This document shows, in pieces, positions 27,597-36,240 of a stretch of 64,000 bases of DNA. This stretch comes from Phycisphaerales bacterium (GTDB lineage Bacteria; Planctomycetota; Phycisphaerae; Phycisphaerales; UBA1924). Within the stretch, counting starts at the first letter, position 1; each line of letters begins with the position of its first letter. The stretch is from NCBI GenBank assembly GCA_029260515.1, contig JAJDDC010000096.1:334119-398118 (forward strand), given 5' to 3'. The notes under the pieces were generated by a model, which did no database searches, was not told the origin of the DNA, and saw nothing but the letters and a program-made list of their open reading frames with translations. The position numbers were made by a program, and so were the translations under genes.

Positions 27597-27780
27597 GCCA
27601 TTTGGTTTGGACACCGGTGCGGCGTCGGGGCGGGGTCGATCCGCGTGCGCAGTGCCGCCGGAGTTCGGATCGAACTCATGGAAGTACCGGGAGTTGGGGC
27701 GTGTCGCACTCGGCCGTTGCCAGAATGTTGAGGCGGTTACTCTATATCAGTACGCGACGCTGAGACTGTATCATGTCCGC

Positions 27781-28761
27781 ATGATTGCCCGAGCTTGCAT
27801 CGCGACCATAGTTCTGGCCTTGCCGATCTGTGCCTTTGCCCCCGCGGCCCAGGAAGCGCAAGGCGGTGCAGCCCGCTCGCCGGTAGACCGTCCCAAGGTC
27901 TTGATACTCACCGGCCAGAACAATCACGACTGGCCTCGAACATCATCCATGATCCGCACCATCCTGAGCGAGCCCGATCTCTATGAGTTCGAGACCTGGC
28001 AAGGCCCGGGGCCGGACAGCCCGGCGGACCAGGACAACGCACCCGATTTCGAGCAGTACGCCGTCGTCGTCTGGGATTACAACCCGCCCGCGAGTTCAAA
28101 CGGTGAGGCTTATCAGTGGTCTCGAGAGCTTCGTGACGCGTGGGTGGGATACATCCGCGCCGGCGGGCGGGCCTTGCTGATCCACGCGTCGAACAATCCG
28201 TTCCCCGGCTGGACAGAGTTTGAGGATATGGTCGGCCTGCTCTGGAGGTCGGCAGAAGCAGGCGCCGCGCTCCAGTTCGACGAGAACGGCGACATAATTA
28301 TGACGCCCCAGGGACAGGGCCAGGGCAGCGGGCACGGGCGCCGGCGCCAGTTTGTCGTCCACCACCACGATCCCGGGCACCCGGTCCTCGCGGGCCTGCC
28401 CGAGGCCTGGCTTCACGCTTCCGACGAGTTGTACCACTGGCAGCGCGGCCCACGCCCCGAGACCATGCTCGTGCTTGCGAGCACGTGGGACGATCCCGAG
28501 CTAGGCGGCAGTGGGAGGCGCGAGCCGGTGTTCTGGCAGATCCCCTACGGCGAGGGCATCGTGATGACCTGGCTGCCCGGGCACCTCTGGCGAGGGCAGG
28601 CCGACACCAGCGCCTACCGCTGCGTCGGCCTTCAGACGATACTCCGGCGCGCTGTTGAGTGGCTCGCCACGGGGGGCGTCAGCCAGCCTGTCCCGGAGGA
28701 CTTCCCAACGCCGGATCGCGTGACGCTGACCGGCCCGCTCGTGCCCGCACAGAACCCGTGA
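27781..28761 (+). CDS. Exported ThuA-domain protein
   Basis: A 326-residue protein with an N-terminal signal peptide (about 1-22) and a ThuA (trehalose-utilisation-like, glutamine-amidotransferase-like fold) domain: 'VLILTGQNNHDWPRTS' at the start, 'YAVVVWDYN', 'RALLIHASNNPFPGW', 'HDPGHPVLAGLPEAW' and 'DELYHW'. The family lacks a proven general activity and often sits with sugar oxidoreductases, as here: the Gfo/Idh/MocA gene starts 8 bp after its stop. ATG at 27781 is chosen because the signal peptide begins there. Likely periplasmic role in saccharide processing, inferred. Confidence 0.85.
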   Translation: MIARACIATIVLALPICAFAPAAQEAQGGAARSPVDRPKVLILTGQNNHDWPRTSSMIRTILSEPDLYEFETWQGPGPDSPADQDNAPDFEQYAVVVWDYNPPASSNGEAYQWSRELRDAWVGYIRAGGRALLIHASNNPFPGWTEFEDMVGLLWRSAEAGAALQFDENGDIIMTPQGQGQGSGHGRRRQFVVHHHDPGHPVLAGLPEAWLHASDELYHWQRGPRPETMLVLASTWDDPELGGSGRREPVFWQIPYGEGIVMTWLPGHLWRGQADTSAYRCVGLQTILRRAVEWLATGGVSQPVPEDFPTPDRVTLTGPLVPAQNP

Positions 28762-28769
28762 GGTCTCGT

Positions 28770-30149
28770 ATGAACGCACACGACATCACACGCCGTGATT
28801 TTCTCACCGCTGCCGCCGGGCTCGGTGCGGGCGCTGTTGCGTTACCCACCTTCGCCAGAACACGCCGCGACACAACACTGCGCGTGCTGAGCATCGGCGT
28901 CATCGGAACCATCGGCGATGCCGACCGCAAGACCATAAACGCCCATCCACGCGCGGATATTGTCGGCCTTTGTGACGTCGACGCCGCGGCGCTTGCACGG
29001 GCCGCCCAGGATCATCCGGACGCGTTCACGTGTGCCGATTACCGGGAAGCGTTCGACAAGCACACGGACAAGTTCGACGCCGTCATCGTCTCGACACCCG
29101 ACCACTCCCACTGCGCGATCATGACGCTCGCACTCGCCCGTGGCAAGCATGTCTACGGCCAGAAGCCGCTGGTCCAGCAGCTCGAAGAACTCGAGTTTCT
29201 CTCTCGCGCGATCAAGTCCCGCCCGAATCTGGTCACACAGACCGGCGCCCAGCGGATCGAGTCGGCCGAGCGGCGCGCCGCCTTCCACATCCTCAACAGC
29301 AATACACTCGGCCCGGTCATCGAGGTCCACGTCGCGTACGGCAACGGCGCCCTCGCCGGCGGGCACTACTTTGCCGACGGTATTCTCGGCGATCCGATCG
29401 ACCCACCCCAGGGCTTCGATTATGATCTCTGGCTCAACGGCGCCCAGCACGAGCCCTGCCGCCCGCAGATGGTCCAACGCCAGTGGCGCAGCTGGTGGAA
29501 CTACGGCGGCGGCCAGATCGCAGACTGGGTCGTGCATCTCACCGACGTTATCTTCTACGCGTTCCCGGAGTTGCAAAGCCCGACGCGTGTCTGCACGCGC
29601 ACACCCTCGCACGATCTCAGCCATTTCCACGCCGGCCGTGTGACCTCCACGCTCACATACCCCGTCACGGGGGACCGCTTCGCCAACTCGACCTGCAACT
29701 TCTACTTCTACGACTCCGGGCTCCAGCCCGACCGGGCCCAGCTCGGGATCGGCGAGGGTGCATGGCCGGGCGGCATTTTCACTGTCGTCGTTTGCGAGGG
29801 CGGCACGCTGGTCCTGGGCCCGAGCGGGCCGATCGAGGTCTGGCGAGAGGACAGGTTGACCCCCGGGCTTGAACTGCCCGGGCTCCCCTCGTTCGAGCAG
29901 TTCAACCATTGGCACGCGTGGGTTGACAAGGCCCTTGGCGACGACACTCCACACCTCTGGGCGCCGTTTGAGCACACACTCCGCTGCACAGAGGCGGGCC
30001 TGCTCGCCGTGAAGGCCGCGAGGTACCCGGGCCAGGTGCTCGACTGGGACCGCGGGGCACTCGAGTTCTCGAACCACGCGGAGGCGACGCGGCGGATCGT
30101 CCGGCGCGAATACCGACCCGGCTTCGTGCCCGTGCGACTTCCCGGCTGA
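28770..30149 (+). CDS. Gfo/Idh/MocA family oxidoreductase with Tat signal
   Basis: A 459-residue NAD(P)-dependent oxidoreductase of the planctomycete type. Seen: Tat-type signal 'RRDFLTAAAGLGAGAVAL' (about 8-26), Rossmann start 'LSIGVIGTIGDADRK' in place of the usual G-x-G-x-x-G, 'VSTPDHSHCAIM', and 'KHVYGQKPLVQ' where Lys-Pro matches the family catalytic lysine ('EKP' is usual; here Gln replaces Glu). Export by Tat suggests folding with cofactor in the cytoplasm before secretion. ATG at 28770, GAGG just upstream. Co-transcribed with ThuA; sugar substrate unknown. Confidence 0.88.
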   Translation: MNAHDITRRDFLTAAAGLGAGAVALPTFARTRRDTTLRVLSIGVIGTIGDADRKTINAHPRADIVGLCDVDAAALARAAQDHPDAFTCADYREAFDKHTDKFDAVIVSTPDHSHCAIMTLALARGKHVYGQKPLVQQLEELEFLSRAIKSRPNLVTQTGAQRIESAERRAAFHILNSNTLGPVIEVHVAYGNGALAGGHYFADGILGDPIDPPQGFDYDLWLNGAQHEPCRPQMVQRQWRSWWNYGGGQIADWVVHLTDVIFYAFPELQSPTRVCTRTPSHDLSHFHAGRVTSTLTYPVTGDRFANSTCNFYFYDSGLQPDRAQLGIGEGAWPGGIFTVVVCEGGTLVLGPSGPIEVWREDRLTPGLELPGLPSFEQFNHWHAWVDKALGDDTPHLWAPFEHTLRCTEAGLLAVKAARYPGQVLDWDRGALEFSNHAEATRRIVRREYRPGFVPVRLPG

Positions 30150-30204
30150 TCGCACGGTCGGATACCGCGGACCAGAGCTCGTCCCGATCTGGCACAATGC
30201 CCGG

Positions 30205-31779
30205 ATGCTGCTCGGGATCGACATCGGGACATCATCCACAAAGGGGCTGCTTGTGCTCCCCGACGGGCGCGTCGTGGCATCGGCGAGCCGCGCGTACCCG
30301 GTCGATCGTCCACACCCGGGCTGGTCCGAGCAGGATCCCGCTCGTTGGTGGGAGGCGACTGTCGCGGTCGTCGGTGAACTGCTTTCACACACCGAGGCCG
30401 ATGCAACACAGATCCGCGCCATTGGTGTCTCGGGACAGATGCACGGTTCGGTCTTCCTGGACCAAGCCGCACTCGACAGGGCCGGCTCGGGGAGGATCCA
30501 CGCGATCCACCCGGCACTGCTCTGGAATGATCAGCGGACCGCGACGCAGTGCGAGTCGATCGAGCGTGCGATGGGAGGCCGGGTAGCGATCGTTCGTGCG
30601 GTCGGGAACGCCGCGCTCCCTGGATTCACGCTCCCCAAGCTGCTCTGGCTGCGAGAGCACGAGCCCGACGCATACTCGCGTCTGGCGATGCTCGTCAATC
30701 CGAAGGACTTTATCAATCTCCAGCTCACCGGCTTGCCCTCGACCGACGTCGGCGACGCGTCGGGGACGCTGCTCTTCGATCCGGCAACGCGGGCCTGGGC
30801 GCCCGCGATGCTCGACGCCCTCGGCATCGAGCCTGGTCTTCTCCCGCCGATCTATGAGTCGGCCGCGATCGTCGGCGGGCTGACACCTTGGGCGGCGGGC
30901 GAACTCGGGCTCCGCCCCGCGACACCCGTCGTCGCGGGGTCCGGGGACAACCAGTGCGGGGCCATCGGCGCGGGTGTCGTTGCCCCGGGGATGGTGGCGG
31001 CAACACTCGGCACCAGCGGCGTCATCTACGCCCACGCCAGCAGGCCACGATTGGATCTTCCGTCACGTGCCCCAGATACCGACGCTGAACTCCCCCCGCC
31101 CGGCAGGGTTCACACCATGTGCGCCGCCGCGGGGGCTGATTCGTGGTGCAATACGGGGTGCATGCTCGCCGCGGCAGGCGCCCTGCAGTGGGCGCGGGAC
31201 ACGATCGCGCCCGCAGTGGAGATTCAGGTGCTTATCGATGAGGCCGCGATTGCTCCGATCGGATGCGAGGGCCTGGTGTTCATGCCCCATCTTTCTGGCG
31301 AGCGTTGCCCGTACCCCGACCCGCGAGCCCGCGGCGCCTGGGTCGGATTGACCATGCGTCACACTCGTGCGCATATGGTTCGTGCCGTGCTCGAAGGTGT
31401 CGCGTTCACCATGGTCCAGATGCTCGACATCGTGCGATCGCTCCCCGTGGGCGTGGAGCACGCCCGCCTCGGCGGCGGGGGCGCAAGGAGCAGGCTCTGG
31501 CGCCAGATCCACGCGGACGTCTTCGGTCTGCCCGTCTCGATACCCGCGACCGAGCAAGGCCCCGCGTTCGGAGCGGCGCTGCTCGCCGGTGTTGGATCTG
31601 GCATGTGGGAAACCGTAGTGGACGCATGCGGCCAGACGATCCTGCTCCGCGAGACTGTCGAGCCGTCGCACGAGGCCGATCAGTACTTGCACATCCGGGC
31701 AGTACACACAGCGCTGTACGCTCGCCTTCGCGAGACCTTCGACAGCCTTGGTTCCCTGGCGCCGGGCAACGACGAATAG
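30205..31779 (+). CDS. xylB: Xylulokinase
   Basis: FGGY-family sugar kinase of 524 residues that would phosphorylate D-xylulose with ATP. Seen: 'GIDIGTSSTKGLLV' ATP-binding start, 'GVSGQMHGSVFLD' (xylulokinase signature), 'LLWNDQRT' and 'LPKLLWLREHEP' substrate region, 'GSGDNQCGAIGAG' with the catalytic Asp (about residue 249), and 'LEGVAFTM'. The following gene is xylose isomerase, 11 bp downstream, which makes the assignment firm. ATG at 30205; no strong ribosome-binding site. The normal order in many bacteria is xylA-xylB; here it is reversed. Confidence 0.93.
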   Translation: MLLGIDIGTSSTKGLLVLPDGRVVASASRAYPVDRPHPGWSEQDPARWWEATVAVVGELLSHTEADATQIRAIGVSGQMHGSVFLDQAALDRAGSGRIHAIHPALLWNDQRTATQCESIERAMGGRVAIVRAVGNAALPGFTLPKLLWLREHEPDAYSRLAMLVNPKDFINLQLTGLPSTDVGDASGTLLFDPATRAWAPAMLDALGIEPGLLPPIYESAAIVGGLTPWAAGELGLRPATPVVAGSGDNQCGAIGAGVVAPGMVAATLGTSGVIYAHASRPRLDLPSRAPDTDAELPPPGRVHTMCAAAGADSWCNTGCMLAAAGALQWARDTIAPAVEIQVLIDEAAIAPIGCEGLVFMPHLSGERCPYPDPRARGAWVGLTMRHTRAHMVRAVLEGVAFTMVQMLDIVRSLPVGVEHARLGGGGARSRLWRQIHADVFGLPVSIPATEQGPAFGAALLAGVGSGMWETVVDACGQTILLRETVEPSHEADQYLHIRAVHTALYARLRETFDSLGSLAPGNDE

Positions 31780-31790
31780 GAAATCGCACG

Positions 31791-32963
31791 ATGCATGACC
31801 TGACGCCGACTGCGAACGACCGCTTTACCTTCGGTCTCTGGACCGTCGGCAACCCGGGGCGTGACCCGTTCGGGGACCCGACCCGTCCCGCCCTGGCGCC
31901 CGCCGAAGTCGCTTTGCTGCTCGGGGAAGTGGGGGGAGTGTACGGCGTCAACTTCCACGACAACGACCTCATCCCGATCGATGCCGGCGACGCCGAGGCC
32001 GCCGCAATAATGCGGGACTTCCGCACGGCCCTCGCTCAGACCGGGCTTTGCGTGCCGATGGTCACCACGAACCTGTTCTCCGACCCGGTCTTCCGGGACG
32101 GAGCGTTTACCAGCAACGACGCCGACGTCCGCGCCTACGCCGTGCAAAAAACGATGCGTGCAATGGACCTCGGCGCCGAGTTCGGAGCCGAGATCTTCGT
32201 CATGTGGGGAGGGCGGGAGGGCGCCGAGGTCGACGCCTCGAAGGACCCGGTCGAGGCACTGAACCGTTACCGCCGGGCGATCAACTTCCTGTGCGCATAT
32301 TCGAAGAACAATGAGTACGCGTACAGGATCGCCCTCGAGGCCAAGCCCAACGAGCCCCGCGGGCATATTTTTCTCCCGACGACCGGTCACTGCCTCGCGT
32401 TTATCCACACGCTCGACCACCCGGAGATGGTTGGCGTCAACCCAGAAGTCGCCCACGAACACATGGCCGGACTGAACTTCCACCACGCCGTCGCCCAAGC
32501 GCTCGGCGCCGGCAAACTGTTCCACATCGACCTCAACGATCAGGAGTTCGGACGCTACGACCAGGATCTCCGGTTCGGATCGGCGAATCTCAAGCACGCC
32601 TTCTTTCTTGTTCGCCTGCTCGAAACCCATGCATACTCGGGGATGAAACACTTCGACAGTCACGCGTTCCGCACAGCCGACCGTGACGACGTGGTCGCCT
32701 TCGCCCGCGGATCGATGCGCACGTACAAGGTTCTGCAAAAAAAGGTCGCGCGCTGGTCCGCGGACCCGGAGATACGGCGCCTCCTCGCGTCGATCCCGAC
32801 CGGTGACAGCCGCCACGATCAACTGCTCGTCTCGTACTCGGCAGATCACGCGGATCGGCTCGCCGAGCTGGTATTCGATCGGTCCACGATCGCCGCAAGG
32901 CCACTGTTTTACGAGGCCCTCGACCAGAGGACTATGGAGATCCTGATGGGCATTGATTCGTGA
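31791..32963 (+). CDS. xylA: Xylose isomerase, class I (short form)
   Basis: Isomerises D-xylose to D-xylulose using two divalent metals. The 390-residue length matches the short actinobacterial-type class I enzymes, not the 440-residue E. coli type. Seen: catalytic His/Asp in 'GVNFHDNDLIPI' (about residues 51-62), 'WGGREGAEVD', metal-binding Glu in 'LEAKPNEPRGHIF', 'VGVNPEVAHEHMAG' and 'FHIDLNDQ', and 'KHFDSHAFR'. ATG at 31791. Operon partner of xylB. No xyl regulator is seen nearby. Confidence 0.95.
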   Translation: MHDLTPTANDRFTFGLWTVGNPGRDPFGDPTRPALAPAEVALLLGEVGGVYGVNFHDNDLIPIDAGDAEAAAIMRDFRTALAQTGLCVPMVTTNLFSDPVFRDGAFTSNDADVRAYAVQKTMRAMDLGAEFGAEIFVMWGGREGAEVDASKDPVEALNRYRRAINFLCAYSKNNEYAYRIALEAKPNEPRGHIFLPTTGHCLAFIHTLDHPEMVGVNPEVAHEHMAGLNFHHAVAQALGAGKLFHIDLNDQEFGRYDQDLRFGSANLKHAFFLVRLLETHAYSGMKHFDSHAFRTADRDDVVAFARGSMRTYKVLQKKVARWSADPEIRRLLASIPTGDSRHDQLLVSYSADHADRLAELVFDRSTIAARPLFYEALDQRTMEILMGIDS

Positions 32964-33070
32964 CACTCTCTCGAATCGGCCTGATGATTCGCAACACATA
33001 ATTGCATGCGACGTTCAGTCGAGGTGCGTCGCGGATGCAGAGCGCATCGCGGCAACTCGCTGCGCTCGCA

Positions 33071-35428
33071 CTACGGGCACCCGGACCCGAACGCCGTCAG
33101 GAATGCGATGACATCCGAGAAATCAAACTGGCCGATCGGTGCAGCCAGGTCGGCTTCCGGGCTCATGGAGCCGAACGCTGTAAGGAATGCGATGACGTCT
33201 GAGAAGTCGAGCTGTCCAAACGGTTCGGCGAGGTCGGCATCGTTGCAGGATGTGAGCACACGGACAAGCACGCGGCTGGCCTCGTAGACGATTTCGGCGT
33301 TGGCGTCGGTGATGATCACGTTGTCGAAAGTGCCAATCACGGCGCCGTCGTCCACGGTCAGCAGGACGTACTGAGCGCCCGGAGATGGGATAAAGAACTC
33401 GAAGTCGACATTGATTGCACCCGCGACAATGGCGTCGCCCGAGGTGACACGGATGGAGTTGTGCGCGCCGGGGTAACGCTGGAACTCGAGCGTGGCCGAT
33501 GAGCTCGACGTGTAGCCGTCCTGGATGGCGAGCTCGCCGAGCTGCCCACCGCGACCGATGCGGCCGTTATTGACCAGCCCGCCCTGGATGAGGCCCGTGC
33601 CATCGATGTCGCCGTTGTTCACGAACGCGCCGTTGGAGGTCCTGACAAGCGCCTGATCCAGAAATAGCTGGCCCTGGTTGTCGATGCCGGAGGCGTTGTC
33701 GCACTGGAGCACGGCTGTCAGGCTGCCTCCGTCGGAATCGACGTTGATCTGGGCACGGTTGAGGATGGACCCGTTGACGTCGAGGTCGGAGGCGCCGACG
33801 ACATGCACGACACCGTCGTTTGTGAGATTCATCGAGAAATCGGCCACGAGACCCGCGGTCGAGATGAGCGAGCCGTTGTTCTGGAACGCGCCGAGCAGCC
33901 GCAGGTTGAACGGGGGGGGAGAGACCTGGCCGGACAGGATCGCGGCGCTTGTTCCGAATGTAAACTCGCCATTGTTGATGACGCTCGTGATGCGGACATC
34001 TGGAGCGTTGCCGAGGCGGAACTCGGCGCCCGCGGCATTGTTCAGCGTGGCGATGGACCATACACCGCCGAAGATCTCAACTGACTGGTTGTTGTTAACG
34101 GTTTGGGCTGTGAGCGTCCCAAAGACAGGGCCTGACATGCGGTAGAGTGCGTAATCGGTCGCGTTCCCGATGTTCAGCGTGATCGTATTGACCTCGCCCC
34201 CGGACTGATACAAGAACCCCGTGTCCGCCTCGCCGATTTGGATCGTGTTGGCGTCAAGTGAACCGGCAGAAACATTGGCTACTCCGACAGAGTTCGCGGC
34301 AGCGCAGATACGCAGCTCATCACATGAGACCGAACCACCGCCGACAGTCAACTCGCCTTTGCCCGAGTTCCCGGCGCCGACGCGTATATCGCCAGTAACT
34401 TCCGCCGTCCCAGCCGAGCACACCCAGACGCCCTCGTGAGATCCACTGAGCTCACCGAGCGAGACACTCCCAGCGGTGAACGTGCCGCCGATCTGGTTGA
34501 GCAGCGCGTCGCCCTCGATGCCGATCCGGGCGGCGGTGGCGTCGAGACTGCCCGTCGAGAGATTGAGCGTTGCGTCTGCGCCCGGGCCCTCGCCCATGAA
34601 AAGTGTGCCGCACGAGACGTCTGCGCCATCTATCGTAACAATCGCGTCTCCGAGCGCCGGCGCGACCTGCAGGAAGCCGGTGATGTCGAGCGTGCCACCG
34701 ACATGGATAGAGCTGCTCGCGGGGGAGGAGGGTTGCGTCCCGACGGTGTACCCAACCACGTCCACGTCTCCACCGGATTGTGTCAGCGTGCCCCTGCCGT
34801 CGAGACCAACACGCAGGTCGTCGCCCAGGATCGTGCCGCCGAGAACCTCGACATGCCCGACGCCCGGGTTTCCAAACCCGAACGAGATGTTCATCTCGCC
34901 GAACTCGAAGAGGTTGCCACCGATACTGACAGTTCCGACGGCGCCGTTCATGCCAACATCCACGACGGACGTCGCGACGAGGTCGGCAGAGCCTGATGTC
35001 TGCAGCAGGCCCTCGCCCCCGGCCTCTTTGCCGACGAGCATCTCCGTCACAATGAAGGACCCGCCTCCCATGATGTACTCGCAGTCGTCGGAGCCGAGAC
35101 CGATGGTCATCCGATCGGCGCTCCAGGGCGAGGAGCCCTGCTGCAGCGAGGTCACGCCCGAGAAGACACCCGAGAGGGTGATCTCGCCGAAGTTCGGATT
35201 ACCGACGCCCGCGCCAGTGAAGATGCAGATCGAGCGTTCATCGAAGAAAATATCCTCCCCCGTCTGAGGGACGCCGAAGCCCCCGGGGCCACCGGATGAG
35301 GTGGACCATTGCGCCGAGTCGCTCCAGGCCCCAATGAGCGGGGCGACCCAATACCGATCGGCGGCCAGGACAGGAGAGACCATCCCGGCCGACATCGCGA
35401 GCATCAGGATCCGTGTTCGTGTCTGCAT
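33071..35428 (-). CDS. Large exported autotransporter-like protein with GC-type dockerin tail
   Basis: A 785-residue exported protein: signal peptide (about 1-22, '..SPVLAAD'), then many short imperfect repeats of a beta-helix type ('GGTILGDDLRVGLDGRGTLT', 'QSGGDVDVVG', 'SVSCDELRICAAANSVG') like the passenger-associated repeats of autotransporters, and two dockerin-like repeats 'DLAEPFGQLDFSDV' and 'DLAAPIGQFDFSDV' ending GCP. No outer-membrane beta-barrel is present; the tail probably takes its place as anchor. ATG at 35428 follows GGAGG. It is divergent from the sigma/kinase pair beginning at 35644 (215 bp), and converges on xylA. Confidence 0.82.
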   Translation of the reverse strand: MQTRTRILMLAMSAGMVSPVLAADRYWVAPLIGAWSDSAQWSTSSGGPGGFGVPQTGEDIFFDERSICIFTGAGVGNPNFGEITLSGVFSGVTSLQQGSSPWSADRMTIGLGSDDCEYIMGGGSFIVTEMLVGKEAGGEGLLQTSGSADLVATSVVDVGMNGAVGTVSIGGNLFEFGEMNISFGFGNPGVGHVEVLGGTILGDDLRVGLDGRGTLTQSGGDVDVVGYTVGTQPSSPASSSIHVGGTLDITGFLQVAPALGDAIVTIDGADVSCGTLFMGEGPGADATLNLSTGSLDATAARIGIEGDALLNQIGGTFTAGSVSLGELSGSHEGVWVCSAGTAEVTGDIRVGAGNSGKGELTVGGGSVSCDELRICAAANSVGVANVSAGSLDANTIQIGEADTGFLYQSGGEVNTITLNIGNATDYALYRMSGPVFGTLTAQTVNNNQSVEIFGGVWSIATLNNAAGAEFRLGNAPDVRITSVINNGEFTFGTSAAILSGQVSPPPFNLRLLGAFQNNGSLISTAGLVADFSMNLTNDGVVHVVGASDLDVNGSILNRAQINVDSDGGSLTAVLQCDNASGIDNQGQLFLDQALVRTSNGAFVNNGDIDGTGLIQGGLVNNGRIGRGGQLGELAIQDGYTSSSSATLEFQRYPGAHNSIRVTSGDAIVAGAINVDFEFFIPSPGAQYVLLTVDDGAVIGTFDNVIITDANAEIVYEASRVLVRVLTSCNDADLAEPFGQLDFSDVIAFLTAFGSMSPEADLAAPIGQFDFSDVIAFLTAFGSGCP

Positions 35429-35643
35429 GGGTGGCCCTCCAAGCCTTTGGTGATCCGGGGCGGGGATCGGGCACAGCGCCCGCTCCCCACACCCCGTCTC
35501 GCCACGCCGGCGCCCATGCTTTCTCGACCCGGAGAAAAAAATAGAGCTCCGACGCCGAGCACCGACGCATGCCATTTCCGCACCAGGGGTTATGAGTTGA
35601 TCCGCGAGGCCCGGGCCGCGATCATGCCCAGTCACGAATCCAC

Positions 35644-36240
35644 ATGCCCTGGGTCACCACCACCATCCTGCTCGAACGCCTCGCCGACGCCCAGGACGCG
35701 TCCTGGGAGGAGTTTGCGTCGCATTTCCGTGGGCCTATCCATAACTTCGCACTCCGATTGGGCCTTTCCGAAACCTCTGCTGATGACGTCGTACAGAGCA
35801 CCATGCTCGCCTTCGTCCGTGCCTTCCGCGACGGGCGGTACTCACGCGAACGCGGTCGCCTGAGCTCCTGGCTCTTCGGCATCGCCTACCGGGAGTCGCT
35901 GCGGGTCTTTCGTGACTCGGCCCGTGAGCGTCAGGCCCCGGCTACCCAGGGGCGGACGACATTCTTTTCCGATCACCCTGACGACGAACTCGCCCGCCGT
36001 ACCTGGACCGAGACCTGGGAGCGTCACGTGCTCGGCCGGTGTCTCGAGCAGGTGCGTGCGGAAGTCACGCCCTCGACCTTCGAGGCGTTCGAGCTCGCCG
36101 CGGTCCGGGGCGTGCCTCCCGAGCAGGTCGCCGAATCGGTCGGGATCTCGAAGAACGCGGTCTTCATCGCAAAGCACCGCGTGCTCAAGCGCGTCGCGGA
36201 ACTGCGTCTGGAGTTCGAGCCCGAGGGCGCCGTCGCATGA
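35644..36240 (+). CDS. ECF-type sigma factor (kinase-paired)
   Basis: A 198-residue sigma factor with region 2 'TSADDVVQSTMLAFVRAFRD' and 'GRLSSWLFGIAYRESL', and region 4 'FELAAVRGVPPEQVAESVGI' and 'KNAVFIAKHRVLKRV'. It is the closest relative in the window of the 18140-18829 factor. Its stop overlaps the kinase ATG (ATGA at 36237-36240), so the two are translationally coupled. It is divergent from the large dockerin-tailed protein gene, a possible target. Confidence 0.88.
   Translation: MPWVTTTILLERLADAQDASWEEFASHFRGPIHNFALRLGLSETSADDVVQSTMLAFVRAFRDGRYSRERGRLSSWLFGIAYRESLRVFRDSARERQAPATQGRTTFFSDHPDDELARRTWTETWERHVLGRCLEQVRAEVTPSTFEAFELAAVRGVPPEQVAESVGISKNAVFIAKHRVLKRVAELRLEFEPEGAVA

Noticed and set aside
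32964..33070. Possible terminator between xylA and the dockerin-tailed gene
   Set aside because: Only short imperfect palindromes (CGAATC/GATTCG and GATGC/GCATC), no T run, so not called.
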